Made by a program: the position numbers and the translations under genes
NCBI GenBank assembly: GCA_014529385.2
Contig: CM043944.1
Location: forward strand, 178,362,740-178,426,739
DNA: 64,000 nt
DNA from: Adiantum capillus-veneris
Lineage: Eukaryota > Streptophyta > Polypodiopsida > Polypodiales > Pteridaceae
Reading direction: 5' to 3'
Notes under the pieces: generated by a model
Databases searched by the model: none
Told to the model about the DNA's origin: nothing
What the model saw: only the letters and a program-made list of their open reading frames with translations
Shown here: one piece after another, positions 10,322-19,880 of the stretch
Layout of the letters: each line of letters begins with the position of its first letter
Position numbering within the stretch: the stretch's first letter is position 1

Positions 10322-10670
10322 CAAGCACTGCGACATGACATTCCAATCAATACAACGCCGCTGTCCATCTACAAATAGCTGTTCCCACCTACTGCACCCC
10401 ATCCGCCAAAAACATGGCACCATCTTTTACGTCTGTCACATTAATACAGTGGTAAAACCCTACATGAAAAAAACTTCCATCACAAAGAATCTTTTGTGAC
10501 CAAGCATTGCAATATAACATCCCCAACCAATGCAACAACATGTCATCCAGTGTACTACAGGCATCAAACAAATGGCACAAAGTTTCAAAAACAATATGTT
10601 GCATCTGTCATATTGATTATAAAAAACCCATATGATAAAAGACTCTTATATCACAAAGAATCCATAGACT
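10322..10670. repeat. Diverged tandem duplication, unit about 180 bp
   Basis: CAAGCACTGCGACATGACAT (10322) corresponds to CAAGCATTGCAATATAACAT (10501). Further along, ACGTCTGTCACATTAATACA corresponds to GCATCTGTCATATTGATTAT, and both units end in ATCACAAAGAATC. The copies are about 70% alike and were not otherwise identified. Confidence 0.65.
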
Positions 10671-10786
10671 CCTAACCACTCTAAAGTTTGCACCCAAGAT
10701 TTGGCAATCTAACTTTAGCTACGCAACCAAATTCGATATATTCAAAGCAAAAGTGACAAAATGAGAGCTAACATACCAAAGGGTCT

Positions 10787-11104
10787 TCAAAATAAGCAAA
10801 CCTGGAGCAAGATGTGAAGCTGACACAGATCAAAATCAAGATTTTCCCTTAGAGAGCAAAATGCTAGCTGCTCAAATGGAGAGATGCCCTTGATAGTTCC
10901 TTTTGTTGCAGCGCCTCCTTCAGCTCTAGCTCTGTACAGCGGTAGTGCAGAGAAGAGGCCCTCCGGCGAGGTGGGCAAGACGAACAAAGTAGAGAGTTTC
11001 CATACTGATTGTGCGGCTCCCATGGCTCCACTGGAAAGGTGAAGGAAATGGGGAGAGTAAAGGGGTGCAGCTGGGCCTTTCTTCACCATGAGCTCATATG
11101 GCAC
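10787..11104 (-). CDS. Possible short exon or ORF, unidentified
   Basis: The minus-strand frame is open between 11104 and 10787. An internal ATG at about 11024 would start a protein beginning MGAAQSVWKLSTLF. The DNA at 10850-11060 is richer in G+C than its surroundings, and the composition (Ala, Leu, Ser, Arg, few acidic residues at the N-terminus) would suit a transit-peptide-like first exon. There is no recognisable domain and no clear splice donor. It could equally be non-coding, so confidence is low. Confidence 0.2.
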   Translation of the reverse strand: MPYELMVKKGPAAPLYSPHFLHLSSGAMGAAQSVWKLSTLFVLPTSPEGLFSALPLYRARAEGGAATKGTIKGISPFEQLAFCSLRENLDFDLCQLHILLQVCLF

Positions 11105-11239
11105 TATTACCTATGTGGCTTTTCCCTCCTCCCATCTCTTGATTTAGCCCTCATTGTACATATGTTGTTTTTTCACTTGGAGAGTCTCCCCTTATGGTTG
11201 ATGTACCCCTCTCTAGTAGAGGTGGTTGTAGCCCAATGG

Positions 11240-12635
11240 GCAGTTTTATTAACTAATAGAAGTATCTTTTCTCAAGAAAAAAAGTTGCCTTCACATCCAT
11301 TTGGACAAGCTCCATATCCTCTATGGATACTAGGCCAAGCATTGTACACAATGTAGTCATGTTGACTACTAGCAAGAATATTTCATCAAAATCAACTCCC
11401 TTTTGCTACTTGAATCCCTTAGCAACCAATCTAGCCTTGTACTTAGGCTTAGGATCATCAGATGTAAACTTATTCTTGTAAATCCATTTTCAAGATAAGG
11501 TGTGCTTGCCTTTTGGCAATTCAACCAGGTTCCATGTGTCATTATTCACAATTGAGTTGCACTCAAATTGAATAACTTGGTCCACTTCACGATATCTTCC
11601 ATTTGAATAGCTTCTTTGTAACAAGTGGTTTCATTGCAATCAGTGACTAACATATAGTCCAATCCTCGCTCAAGGGCACAAGATACACACATAGATCTCC
11701 TCGCTACCTGACCGCTAGATTCAGCTCTCTCTGGAGCACTACTAGTGGTAGGAACTTCACCTATATATTGAGTTGGTTTTCCCAAATTTGTGGAGGCTAC
11801 GTCCTCAAATTTGACTTTTCGATATCCTAACTCTTTGACAGGTTGTCTATGCATTTTAGACTCATTAAATATCACTTGTGACTTGCAAATAACCTTTCCA
11901 AATTTTGGGTGCTAGAGATGATAGCCCATCTCCATTTGCACCATAATCAATAAAGATGCACTTGTGTGATTGGGATCTAGCTTCTTGTGAAGCTCTTTGG
12001 AAATGTGTGAGAATGCTTCACACCCAAACACACCTAATCTGTCATAAGTTGTCTTCTTGCCAGTCCACATCTCCTACGAAATCTTGAAATTCAACGGAGT
12101 AATACGCGATATACTGATGATATGCACCACTATCATAACAGATTCTCCCCAAAACCCATGAGGTAAATTTTCCATAGATAACATGGTTGTGACTCTTTCT
12201 TGAATTGTGCGATTCATACGCTCAGTAATGTCATTTTGAGCAGGTGTGTACGGTGTAGTAAACTGTCGCCAAATCTCTTGTTTGCTATAAAAAATCTTAA
12301 AACTCTATGGAGACATACTCTCCACCATTGTCCATGCAAAAAGTTTTTAGCTTTCTACTAGATTGGTTCTCAACCATAGCTAAGAATTTCTAGAATGTAG
12401 AAAACACTTTGTCTTTCCTCTTCAAAAGGTGGATCCACACCTTTCAAGTGTATTCATCTATGTTTGTTAGGAAATACAACGCTCCCCCTAGAGATTTATG
12501 TATCATAGGTCCACACAAATTTCTACCAAATCTAGAGGGTTTCCCAACTCTCAATGTTATGGTGAGGAAGTTGCCTAGTTTGCTTGCTATATATGCAATG
12601 CTCACATAAATTGAAATTGAAACAGTTTAACACGG
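11240..12635 (-). pseudogene. Ty1/copia pol remnant (integrase to reverse transcriptase)
   Basis: Read on the minus strand from 12620, the order is typical of copia. The zinc-binding end of integrase (CEHCIYSKQTR) comes first. The integrase core follows, with DEYT-, MDNGGEY- and YTPAQN-like words near 12450, 12335 and 12240, then the late-core WGE and HPKFGKV words. A non-conserved linker comes next (11875-11546), and finally the start of reverse transcriptase (KWIYKNKF, KYKARLVAKGF, VDFDEIF, MELVQMDVKATF at about 11490-11290). Frameshifts and stops occur throughout. Gag and protease are missing because the LTR at 12636 cuts the element exactly in the integrase zinc region. The rest of RT was not found to the left. 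Confidence 0.8.
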
Positions 12636-13412
12636 TGTTGGGTGCGTTTTTGACACCCCTTTTTTTGTAAATTTGTACATACGGACATGACGCCCGATGT
12701 CAAAAATGTGTGTGAGATTTCTTTTTGTGGGTTTTTTTAGCTTGCTTTAGCAAGCACATGTACATGCAAGGAAAGTCACTAGTATAGTGCCAGCTATCGG
12801 GTTACTGTATGTGCCTGCTAGACAAACTCTAGAAATTTGCAGGTTTTGATGTAGTTTTTTGCTTCGCCTTGCCTTCTCTACATGTAGTTGTAGCGGGACC
12901 GCTCTTTGTTCACGTCAATTTTGCATGCAGCGGCATGTAGATTCAATTTTGGTCATCTTCAACTTTCTTGCCATTAATTTTTCAATATTTCTTCCAAAAT
13001 TTAAAGTGCCCAAATTGGAGATGTTCTCTTCAAGTTATGACTAGTCCTCTACAGGATTATGGCTATGACAGCCTAGTGGCAAATCAAACAAATTGGGAGT
13101 GCATGTATCTATGAATTGTGGAATTTATGTTGAAGTTGTGGGTTTGTGATGCTCAATTGTGAAAGAGAAGGCCCTTGCCTTCATATGCATTGGTCGGCGT
13201 GTGCTGAAAATCCATGCTTTGATAGGGTTTTTTTAATATGTGCTATGGTCCTTTGGGTGGGCGTGTGCTGGTAAATTCCCAAGGGAGCATATGCCTTTTG
13301 GTTGGGGTTTACTAAGAGTTGTTGGGGTATACTTTTTGGTGCTAAGTTTGAGGTTTGAACTCTCTTGGATTATATATCTATAGAGGTGTCTCACTTTTTC
13401 TTTTGCCCAACA
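12636..13412 (+). repeat. 5' LTR of gypsy element Gy3
   Basis: This 777-bp segment begins TGTTGGG and ends CCCAACA, a perfect 7-bp terminal inverted repeat of the TG...CA type. It has a TATA-like ATTATATATCTATAG near 13369 and is followed directly by a possible primer-binding site and a gag ORF. It interrupts the minus-strand copia remnant. No 3' LTR partner is present in the window. Confidence 0.7.
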
Positions 13413-13435
13413 ATGGTTTAGTGCCCGCCACCAAG
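13413..13435 (+). promoter_or_regulatory. Putative primer-binding site of Gy3
   Basis: TGGTTTAGTGCCCGCCACC follows one base after the LTR end. Position and the leading TGG fit a tRNA primer site; the tRNA was not identified. Confidence 0.4.
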
Positions 13436-13477
13436 AAATCACTTCAAGTAACCTTCAGATTGTAGGTTTCAAAAGAC

Positions 13478-14410
13478 ATGGCGTTTAGTTCTCTGGAGTT
13501 TAGTGGTAAATCAAACGAAAGTGACAAAGGTTTCATTGAGAGAATGGAGTTTGCTTGCCTTCTTGCTGATAAGAAAGACCCAGCATTGGTGCTGCAAATT
13601 TTCTACTTTTGTTTGAAGGGAGATGCTAGGGAATGGCTGGAAGGCTACGAAAAGGAGCTACAATCAGCCCAACCTCCTCAAGTTATGACTTATGAAATGG
13701 TAAGACATGCTTTTCTTACACACTTTCAATAGATGGAAGACCCACAAAAGGTATGGCAGTCTATTCAAGGCTTAGTACAAGGTAAATGGCATACCATAGA
13801 AGACTTTGTGAAGGCATTCAATGCGTTATGAACAAATTGGTTTACATCTTTGGGGGCTGAAATTCCTCCAGCCATGTTGAAGAAGGATAGGTTTCCTGCA
13901 AGCTTGAGGAATAGTTTGCGCTTGAAGGTGGAGCTTAAGCAGCCAAGGACCTTTGAGGAGGCAGTTGAAATTGCAAAAAATAAATAGTGGAAAGTAGAGC
14001 GTCTTCATCAACTTGGAATCAATGTCGAGCCAAATGTTGAAGTGAAAGCTGTAGAGCAACCAAGGGTCCTCATGAGGGAGCCAGGTTATGATCAACAAGA
14101 TACTCATGATGTGAATGCTTTTTGCAAGGAGATGCAAGAGGTTGTAGGTCGTATAAATAATCTTAGTGTGCATATGATGGGAGGTGGAAGAGGTCAAAGC
14201 TATGTATATGGGTGTGGCTATGGAAGCAATGATGGGTTTACAGGTAGTAGTGGAAGAGGCATGATTGGAAGAGTGGATATGTTTCAATGTTATAATTGTG
14301 GTGAATGGGGTCATAAAATCCCTCAATGTGACAAGCCAAAGAGAATGGGTGGTGATATGTTTCCTCTTCCTTCACAAAATTCCTTCTTGAGCTCAACATT
14401 ATGGTATTGA
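13478..14410 (+). pseudogene. Gag of gypsy element Gy3, with zinc knuckle
   Basis: Translation starts at ATG 13478 (MAFSSLEFSGKSNESDKG), 66 bp after the LTR. A retrotransposon gag domain is visible with the typical LKGDAREWLEGYEKEL segment (about 13612-13660), and the frame continues past stops at about 13730 and 13830. A zinc knuckle of the form C-x2-C-x4-H-x4-C (CYNCGEWGHKIPQC, about 14288-14330) lies near the end, after a Gly-rich stretch. Gag packages the element RNA and forms its virus-like particle. Several nonsense codons make this copy inactive. The protease frame follows after a shift. Confidence 0.75.
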
Positions 14411-14438
14411 GATTAAAGGGGAAGCAGGGCCAAGCGGT

Positions 14439-15125
14439 TTGACAACTGAAGAGAAGGGCAAAACAAAGGTGGCAAGCATAATCCGTTTGGAGAAGAAAGA
14501 GGATGATTTGGGAGCTATGGTCATGCATGTAGGTAAGAGGGTTACAAGAGATCATGACATGAGTGATGGAAGTCCTAGCCATAAAAGAGGGAAACAGGTT
14601 GAAACAGGTACATGTAGAGAGAAGAAGAAGAGAAAACCCAAGCAACATCACAATGCATCCAACTTTCCTTCGGGAGAAGGGCAACCAAATTATAGTTTAA
14701 GGGCTGCTTTGGTGAGTAGAAAGGCTGATGTTACCTTTGGGCAACTCATGGAGATGTGTCCTAAGTTGAAGAGGCAGTGGAAGTATGTAGTCAACCCCAT
14801 GAAGAAGGAGCTTGCAAGGGGGTCTGTGAGAGTCCTTTCTTTGAATGAGCTACCTAATATATGCCCTACTATGGATGCATGGCATAGAGAGGCGTATATT
14901 GATGGAGGTGCACAGGTATGTGTTATTACTCAAGCTTGTGTATCAAGGTTGGGACTCAACATGGTGAAGAATTCAGGTTTTCGCATAAAGCTTGCCAACC
15001 AATCAAGGGTGAAGTGTTTGAGAGTTATAAAGGACTTGGAGGTGGATATATTTTATGTTAAAGTAATGGTCAATTGTCATGTTATGTGTGCGGGTATCGG
15101 TGCATTCCCTCTCATCCTTGATTAA
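14439..15125 (+). pseudogene. Gy3 protease region, truncated
   Basis: This 228-codon frame is very basic at its N-terminus (EKKKRKPKQ). Near codon 153 it contains YIDGGAQVCVITQACV, then LGL, which matches the aspartic-protease family. The catalytic motif reads D-G-G rather than the usual D-(S/T)-G. The frame ends at FPLILD, just where a protease would read LGRPW, so the coding sequence is cut off at the junction with the minus-strand trihelix pseudogene. RT, RNase H and integrase of this element are absent. Confidence 0.65.
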
Positions 15126-15720
15126 CCAACCGGTTTAGGGTTTCTTCACTAGCATACAAAGAGAACACATAATGAACGCGGTCATCTATACACTCTTTCT
15201 CTTTCCTCATCCACCCTGACATGTTTTTTGCAATACGATCATACACTACAAGTCGTTTTTCCTCCAAGGCCTCTTTCTTGGATGCACTCGCTTTTAGATG
15301 TGCTAACATCGGAGCACCTATATCCGCAAGCTTCGCTATGGCTTTGTCTAGGGCGGCCTTACCTTGAGATAACTGAACATTTACAATGGATTTGGTAGTA
15401 GATGCACTCTGTTGCATATCCTCCATGGCCTCACTTGTAGGAACTTGCTTCCCACTTTCTCAAGCCTCTTCCTCGTGTGATGGAGCTAGCATGGCTAATG
15501 CACACCACAGGAGCTCTATTGTGCATGTAATCATCTACAATATCAAACCATTTACATGTATATATTCACCAAGGTTGCATTGTAAGCTTTATCTTCTTTA
15601 TACTGGGTGTAGACTCATTGCCACTTCTTGCGACAACATTCACCATCTTTATCAAAATCAGTGTAATATGATGCTAGACGAACTGCAATCTTTCTCCACA
15701 GATCATAGCCTTGTTTTTGT
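15112..15720 (-). pseudogene. Trihelix (Myb/SANT-like) DNA-binding protein pseudogene
   Basis: On the minus strand from 15720 a trihelix-like domain is readable: GYDLWRKIAVRLAS (about 15701-15660), then DGECCRKKW (about 15640-15616), a TGA stop, then VYTQYKEDKAYN (about 15612-15577). The spacing of W, the C-R-K-K-W box and the Y-K-x-D-K-x-x-N box fits plant trihelix or SANT-like transposon-associated proteins. A second frame follows from 15426 to 15112 (104 codons, helical, Lys/Glu-rich, ending LNRLVNQG), probably its C-terminal part. The in-frame stop and a later frameshift indicate a pseudogene. It may derive from a host transcription factor or from a PIF/Harbinger-type accessory protein; the sequence alone does not decide. 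Confidence 0.55.
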
Positions 15721-15873
15721 GGCTTATTAATTCATCATTTAATCCTCCCCTAATGTGTACAAGTTTTTCTACCCAATAGTCTTTCCATAGTGATTTTCTC
15801 TTTCCCTCCTCTTCTAGGTTTATCTTTGGAACTTTGCTTTTCGATAGGGCGATCGGACGGCTGATATTTTGAC

Positions 15874-17571
15874 TTGGCTTGCTTACCCTGCTTTCCGACG
15901 CATCGAAGCGGCATAACCGTAAAGAGGACCAGTGACATGGAGAAGGAGGGCAACGGCAGGGGCAGAGGCAGGGACAGGGATAGAGAGAACGAGGACAAGG
16001 GCTCGCAGGACATGGAGAAGGAGAGTAGGGGCAGGGGCAGGGACATGGACAGAGAGAAGGAGCACAAGGGCTCGCACAGAGATAGGGACGGGGACAGGGA
16101 GAGCAAGGGCAACGGCAGCGGCAGGGCCAGGGACAGAGAGAAGGAGAGCAGGGGCAGGGACAGGGACACAGACAGAGAGAAGAAGCACAAGGGTTCGCAC
16201 AGGGATAGGCACAGGGACAGGGAGAAGCTTGCCTGGCATAGGAAACAAAAGGACAGGAAGAGGGACAGGGCGAGGGAGAATCTGCATCCTCATCTTGACA
16301 TGAAAGGTAATAAGTGCTGGCAGTGGCTGGAGGCCAAGAAGAAGAGATGGGTGCCTCAGCTGGATCTTATTATGCCCAGCATTGGGCCGCTGCCTCCGGA
16401 TGTGTTAGTTGAGCAAGTATTCTCACGGCTGTCTGTCCGCGAGCTTTGCCAGCTCCGGTGTGTTTGCAAGGCCTGGAGTCTAGTGTTGGGGGCAGGAGAG
16501 TCCTTGCCAGACAAGGCCAAGGAGTCATGGTTCTTGATGCGCTCTATGATGCTAGAGCCCCCGAGAGGTAAGCACACCCTTACTGCTTGGAGCAGCCATA
16601 GCCAGGCTTGGTGCACCCCTGTTCCAATCTCTTCAGCTGATGCCAAATTGTCATGTTTCCTCGGTGGTTTGAGTTGGAAAAGCCTCTGTGCGGATTATGA
16701 TTATCCCGGCTGCTTCCACATTATGGCCTCTGCTGGTGGTTTGATTTGCACCATTGTCAATGATCCGTGTGCTTCAATTGTTGTCTTCAACTACTTCACA
16801 GGCTCCGTGAGGCTGCTCCCCAATCCTCCCTCTGCTTTCAATCACCTCCCGATGGTTAAGGTGAGCATGGCCATTGACAATCAGGACCCGCTCCATTATC
16901 ATGTGATGGTGATGAAAAATTTCTTTAGAGGGGGCTACATGGATCCTGAGGTACCCTTTGAGGTTTTTGATTCAAGAAGTGGAAGCTGGAAGGTAGGGTC
17001 ATCCCCCATGACCAAGTGTTCTTCGACCGCCCGCGGGCTCAAGGTGACAGATGGCAATCTTTTTAAGTGCCTTTATCACTCCGATGGCATGATGGATATA
17101 ATGGCATACCATGTGGCAGAGGATGCGTGGAGCTATGTGCAGGTACCTCTTGTTTCTAATGATCCTGATCCTGAAGCCATGGAAAGGGACCTTAGTATGT
17201 GCTGGTCTACCCCTAGCTTTCTTAGTTATGCAGGGAGACTCTTCATCGGGCGCTTATTGGTGGTGAAGGGCCGCCCCGTTGGATTTGAGGTATGGGAGCT
17301 GCAATCCAGCGCCTTGAGAACTGGCACCTTGGTTGAGGTGGCAAGAACCCCTGAGCATCTCTTTGAGTCGTACGATCCTCGTTGCCGCTTTAGGACCCTT
17401 AGAGGAGAGGGATCTGTTTTCTTTTTGCAGTCGCAAGACGTAGTTTTTGGGAAAAGCCCCGTCCTTGTGTATGACCTTGCTTGGAACTCATGGTATGTAG
17501 TGCCTTGTGGGCCAATCGAAGATTGCATGGTGGTCTACAACCCGAGACCAAGTTTGCTTTGTTATGGTTGA
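15874..17571 (+). CDS. F-box protein with Arg/Asp/Glu-rich N-terminal region
   Basis: An intact, intronless frame of 565 codons. Residues about 22-135 form a low-complexity charged tract of repeated RDRDRE, DREKE and KGSHRDRD words. An F-box follows at about residues 173-205 (LPPDVLVEQVFSRL, then LRCVCKAW), the part that would bind a Skp1-like adaptor of an SCF ubiquitin ligase. The remaining 350 residues resemble a plant F-box-associated region (GGLICTI, VFNYFTGSVRLLPNPP, FEVFDSRSGSWKV, VYDLAWNSWYVVP) and probably bind the substrate. ATG 15874 is the first start; ATG 15937, just before the charged tract, is an alternative. The last codons and the TGA stop lie inside the start of repeat R. 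The substrate is unknown. The open frame and G+C above the surroundings support a functional gene. Confidence 0.85.
   Translation: MACLPCFPTHRSGITVKRTSDMEKEGNGRGRGRDRDRENEDKGSQDMEKESRGRGRDMDREKEHKGSHRDRDGDRESKGNGSGRARDREKESRGRDRDTDREKKHKGSHRDRHRDREKLAWHRKQKDRKRDRARENLHPHLDMKGNKCWQWLEAKKKRWVPQLDLIMPSIGPLPPDVLVEQVFSRLSVRELCQLRCVCKAWSLVLGAGESLPDKAKESWFLMRSMMLEPPRGKHTLTAWSSHSQAWCTPVPISSADAKLSCFLGGLSWKSLCADYDYPGCFHIMASAGGLICTIVNDPCASIVVFNYFTGSVRLLPNPPSAFNHLPMVKVSMAIDNQDPLHYHVMVMKNFFRGGYMDPEVPFEVFDSRSGSWKVGSSPMTKCSSTARGLKVTDGNLFKCLYHSDGMMDIMAYHVAEDAWSYVQVPLVSNDPDPEAMERDLSMCWSTPSFLSYAGRLFIGRLLVVKGRPVGFEVWELQSSALRTGTLVEVARTPEHLFESYDPRCRFRTLRGEGSVFFLQSQDVVFGKSPVLVYDLAWNSWYVVPCGPIEDCMVVYNPRPSLLCYG
15937..16270 (+). 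repeat. Coding low-complexity repeat in the F-box gene
   Basis: Imperfect purine-rich repeats built from GGGACAGGGA, GACAGAGAGAAGGA and AAGGGCTCGCACAG words encode the Arg/Asp/Glu/Lys/Gly tract. Two blocks of about 130 bp (near 16020-16090 and 16140-16210) are similar, which suggests internal duplication. Confidence 0.7.
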
Positions 17572-17708
17572 TTGTAGCTGTCTTGGCTACTTGAAGAATG
17601 ATCAAGTGGGAAGTATTCGAAGGTGGTGTTGTTTGCAAATGTTGTTTACATTGTAAGCATCTTGCATGTCTCTTATTGTGATATCTGCATATTGTTAGCA
17701 TCTCTCCC

Positions 17709-17710
17709 TC

Positions 17711-17760
<50 letters not shown>

Positions 17761-17764
17761 ACAC
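17709..17764. repeat. Poly-C/(CA)n microsatellite in R copy A
   Basis: About 38 C bases are followed by (AC)n. The matching position in copy B (22966-23087) holds (TC)n followed by (AC)n, so the tract changed type between copies. Confidence 0.9.
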
Positions 17765-19093
17765 AAACAGCATCGTGGGAAAAGTAAATATGGCATGATA
17801 TGCTTCTTTGTTAGGTTCAAGGTTTGGAAGAAGAGAGCGAATGCAGATGTTAAGTGACAAGTGTATTTTGTCACACACATCTCAATATGGTAAATGACTT
17901 TGTAATGAGAAAACGAATAGAAAAGAGAACTTATAGTGGTATGGTCAAATCTTATCATAGATTATTTCCCCGCTCGTTTGAATGTAATGATCAAATGTGA
18001 TGATTCCAAATTACTTATCTTTATTTGCAAGTGTTTCTAAAGACGTACTAAAGATGATATCTTTTTAAATCAACCAAGGAAATCGATGAGAAGCCTTATT
18101 ATCTTTAGGGCGAGGCGTCATGTGCTAATAAAAGATAATGGAAGAGTTACATAAATTGGGGAAATGGTCTACAAATCTGGGCAGATAGTAGATACTGATC
18201 TAGTATCAAAGCGGTAGTAAGGTCAAATAATAACTCAAATGAAAAACTAATCATGATGCTTGATTTAGACAATAGTTAGAATGATCTTATACTTGGTATA
18301 AAGTCGTAATATTTATAATCACAAGCTAATCTACAAAAGGCTATCCAAGCTTAGGAAATGCACAAACATATGATGATTAACGACCATCTATTCGGATATG
18401 CTAAAGTAGGGCTCCTGATACAAAGGTTTTTGATATCCAATTCTGGCATAAGCGTGAGCATCCTTCACTAAAAATTAGCTATCCATAAAGAAGTAGTACA
18501 AACAATAGCAGATATGTCATAGAGGGGCAAGGAAATGAGGCAGTATCAAGAAATATGCAATAACAACTTCACTATCGTATGGTGCAACACTACAGATAAT
18601 GGCAAAGGAGAAAAATTACAATTCACATTACGTAACATTATTGCTAGTAGATATAATTGTACATTTTTGGGCCAATGGCTCGTGGAAAAGACTAGGGAAA
18701 AAGTGATTAGATGTAATTTTTCTATTTTTCATTAGATAACTACATGCATAGTTGCATCTGCATTCTAAGAACCAAGATAGCAATCATTATACATACTAGG
18801 GAGAGGGTTCTATTCGACAACAAGACAAGCTTCAACTATAACGTGGTTATCATGCGTTGTTTTAATTAGGCAATATTTCAGCTTGTAAACGAGAATTCTT
18901 GGTTGCCGTTATTATATGGGTGGATTTGACCTTTGGTCGAAGTGGATGGCTTACCGAATATGTCTTGCTACTACTCAAGCATGCTATGCATAGTGAGTCC
19001 TACATCACGATGCCTTGAGTGTTATGTCGTTCCCACATGCGGATTTAGATTGCTTTATTATAGTAGGCTTGTCAAGAGAACCATCAAGATTTG

Positions 19094-19095
<2 letters not shown>

Positions 19096-19132
<37 letters not shown>
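19096..19132. repeat. (GA)n microsatellite
   Basis: A run of GA dinucleotides followed by GATCCTTGTG, a constant neighbour of this microsatellite in every R unit. Confidence 0.9.
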
Positions 19133-19135
<3 letters not shown>

Positions 19136-19786
19136 TTGTGAATAAGTAGAAATATCTACATCAAATAGATTTATACTTGCAGCCATAGTTTTGTCTCAGA
19201 TTCCTTGGGTTATAATCATTGCCATATTCTTTGTCTCTGTCAGAGTCTCTTTCTGTTTTTTTTTTGGGGGGGGAAATGGTAATCATATCTACCCTCATTT
19301 TCCATGATGAACTCTTCTATGCCCTACCATTGTATTGACTATGTATTATACTTACATGGTTGACTAATTGAAAAACAATGTGTCGTAATAAAGCAATAAT
19401 AGCAACAAAGATGATACCATCATCTAATTATAATTGAGTTTGGTCTGGTCCTCTAGGGGGTGCTTGGTGAGATTGATTGATGTGCAATAGAATTGGATAA
19501 ATGTAATGCTACAATGTATGCATTAATGAGTAACATTTTATGAAGCTATGTGCTAATGAGTAACATTTCATGCAGTTGCTTGCCAATAGGATGCAACGAG
19601 CGATGAGTAGAGAAAGAGAACTACACATTTGGTGTGGGTGGTGGTGGTTATGAGCAAAAGGTCTTGCTCTATTTGTGATAATTTGGTTAGCAGCTAGTGT
19701 TGGCCTTAAAGGCGACTCCAAGAGCAAGTGCATCGGAGCCGCAATTCTATATTGTTGCTCATGTAGCCTTGTAAAGAGAACCATAA

Positions 19787-19806
19787 GGATTTTTTTTGGG
19801 GGGGGG

Positions 19807-19865
<59 letters not shown>
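19787..19865. repeat. T/G run followed by (GA)n
   Basis: T8, a G run and about 30 GA dinucleotides, again followed by GATCCTTGTG. Confidence 0.9.
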
Positions 19866-19867
<2 letters not shown>

Positions 19868-19880
19868 TTGTGCCTATCGG

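Larger units (their letters stand above)
17566..19880. repeat. Repeat family R, copy A (left part, up to the Gy1 insertion)
   Basis: From GGTTGATTGTAGCTGTC at 17566 the DNA matches 22824 onward (copy B) for over 2 kb, at about 90% identity. It includes the microsatellite near 17709, the word GGGAAAAG(T/C)AAATATGGCATG, and a 66-codon frame at 18535. The right part is internally repetitive: AGAGAACCATCAAGATTTGG near 19076 recurs as AGAGAACCATAAGGATTT near 19774, each followed by (GA)n and GATCCTTGTG, so R contains units of about 700 bp. The copy breaks at ATCGG (19876-19880), where the Gy1 LTR begins, and resumes at 54699. No coding function is recognised. R may be a non-autonomous element or a low-copy tandem repeat. 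Confidence 0.75.

Noticed and set aside
15750-16303. Frames on the minus strand and in the second plus frame over the F-box N-terminal region
   Set aside because: They are shadows of the purine-rich coding repeat of the F-box gene.
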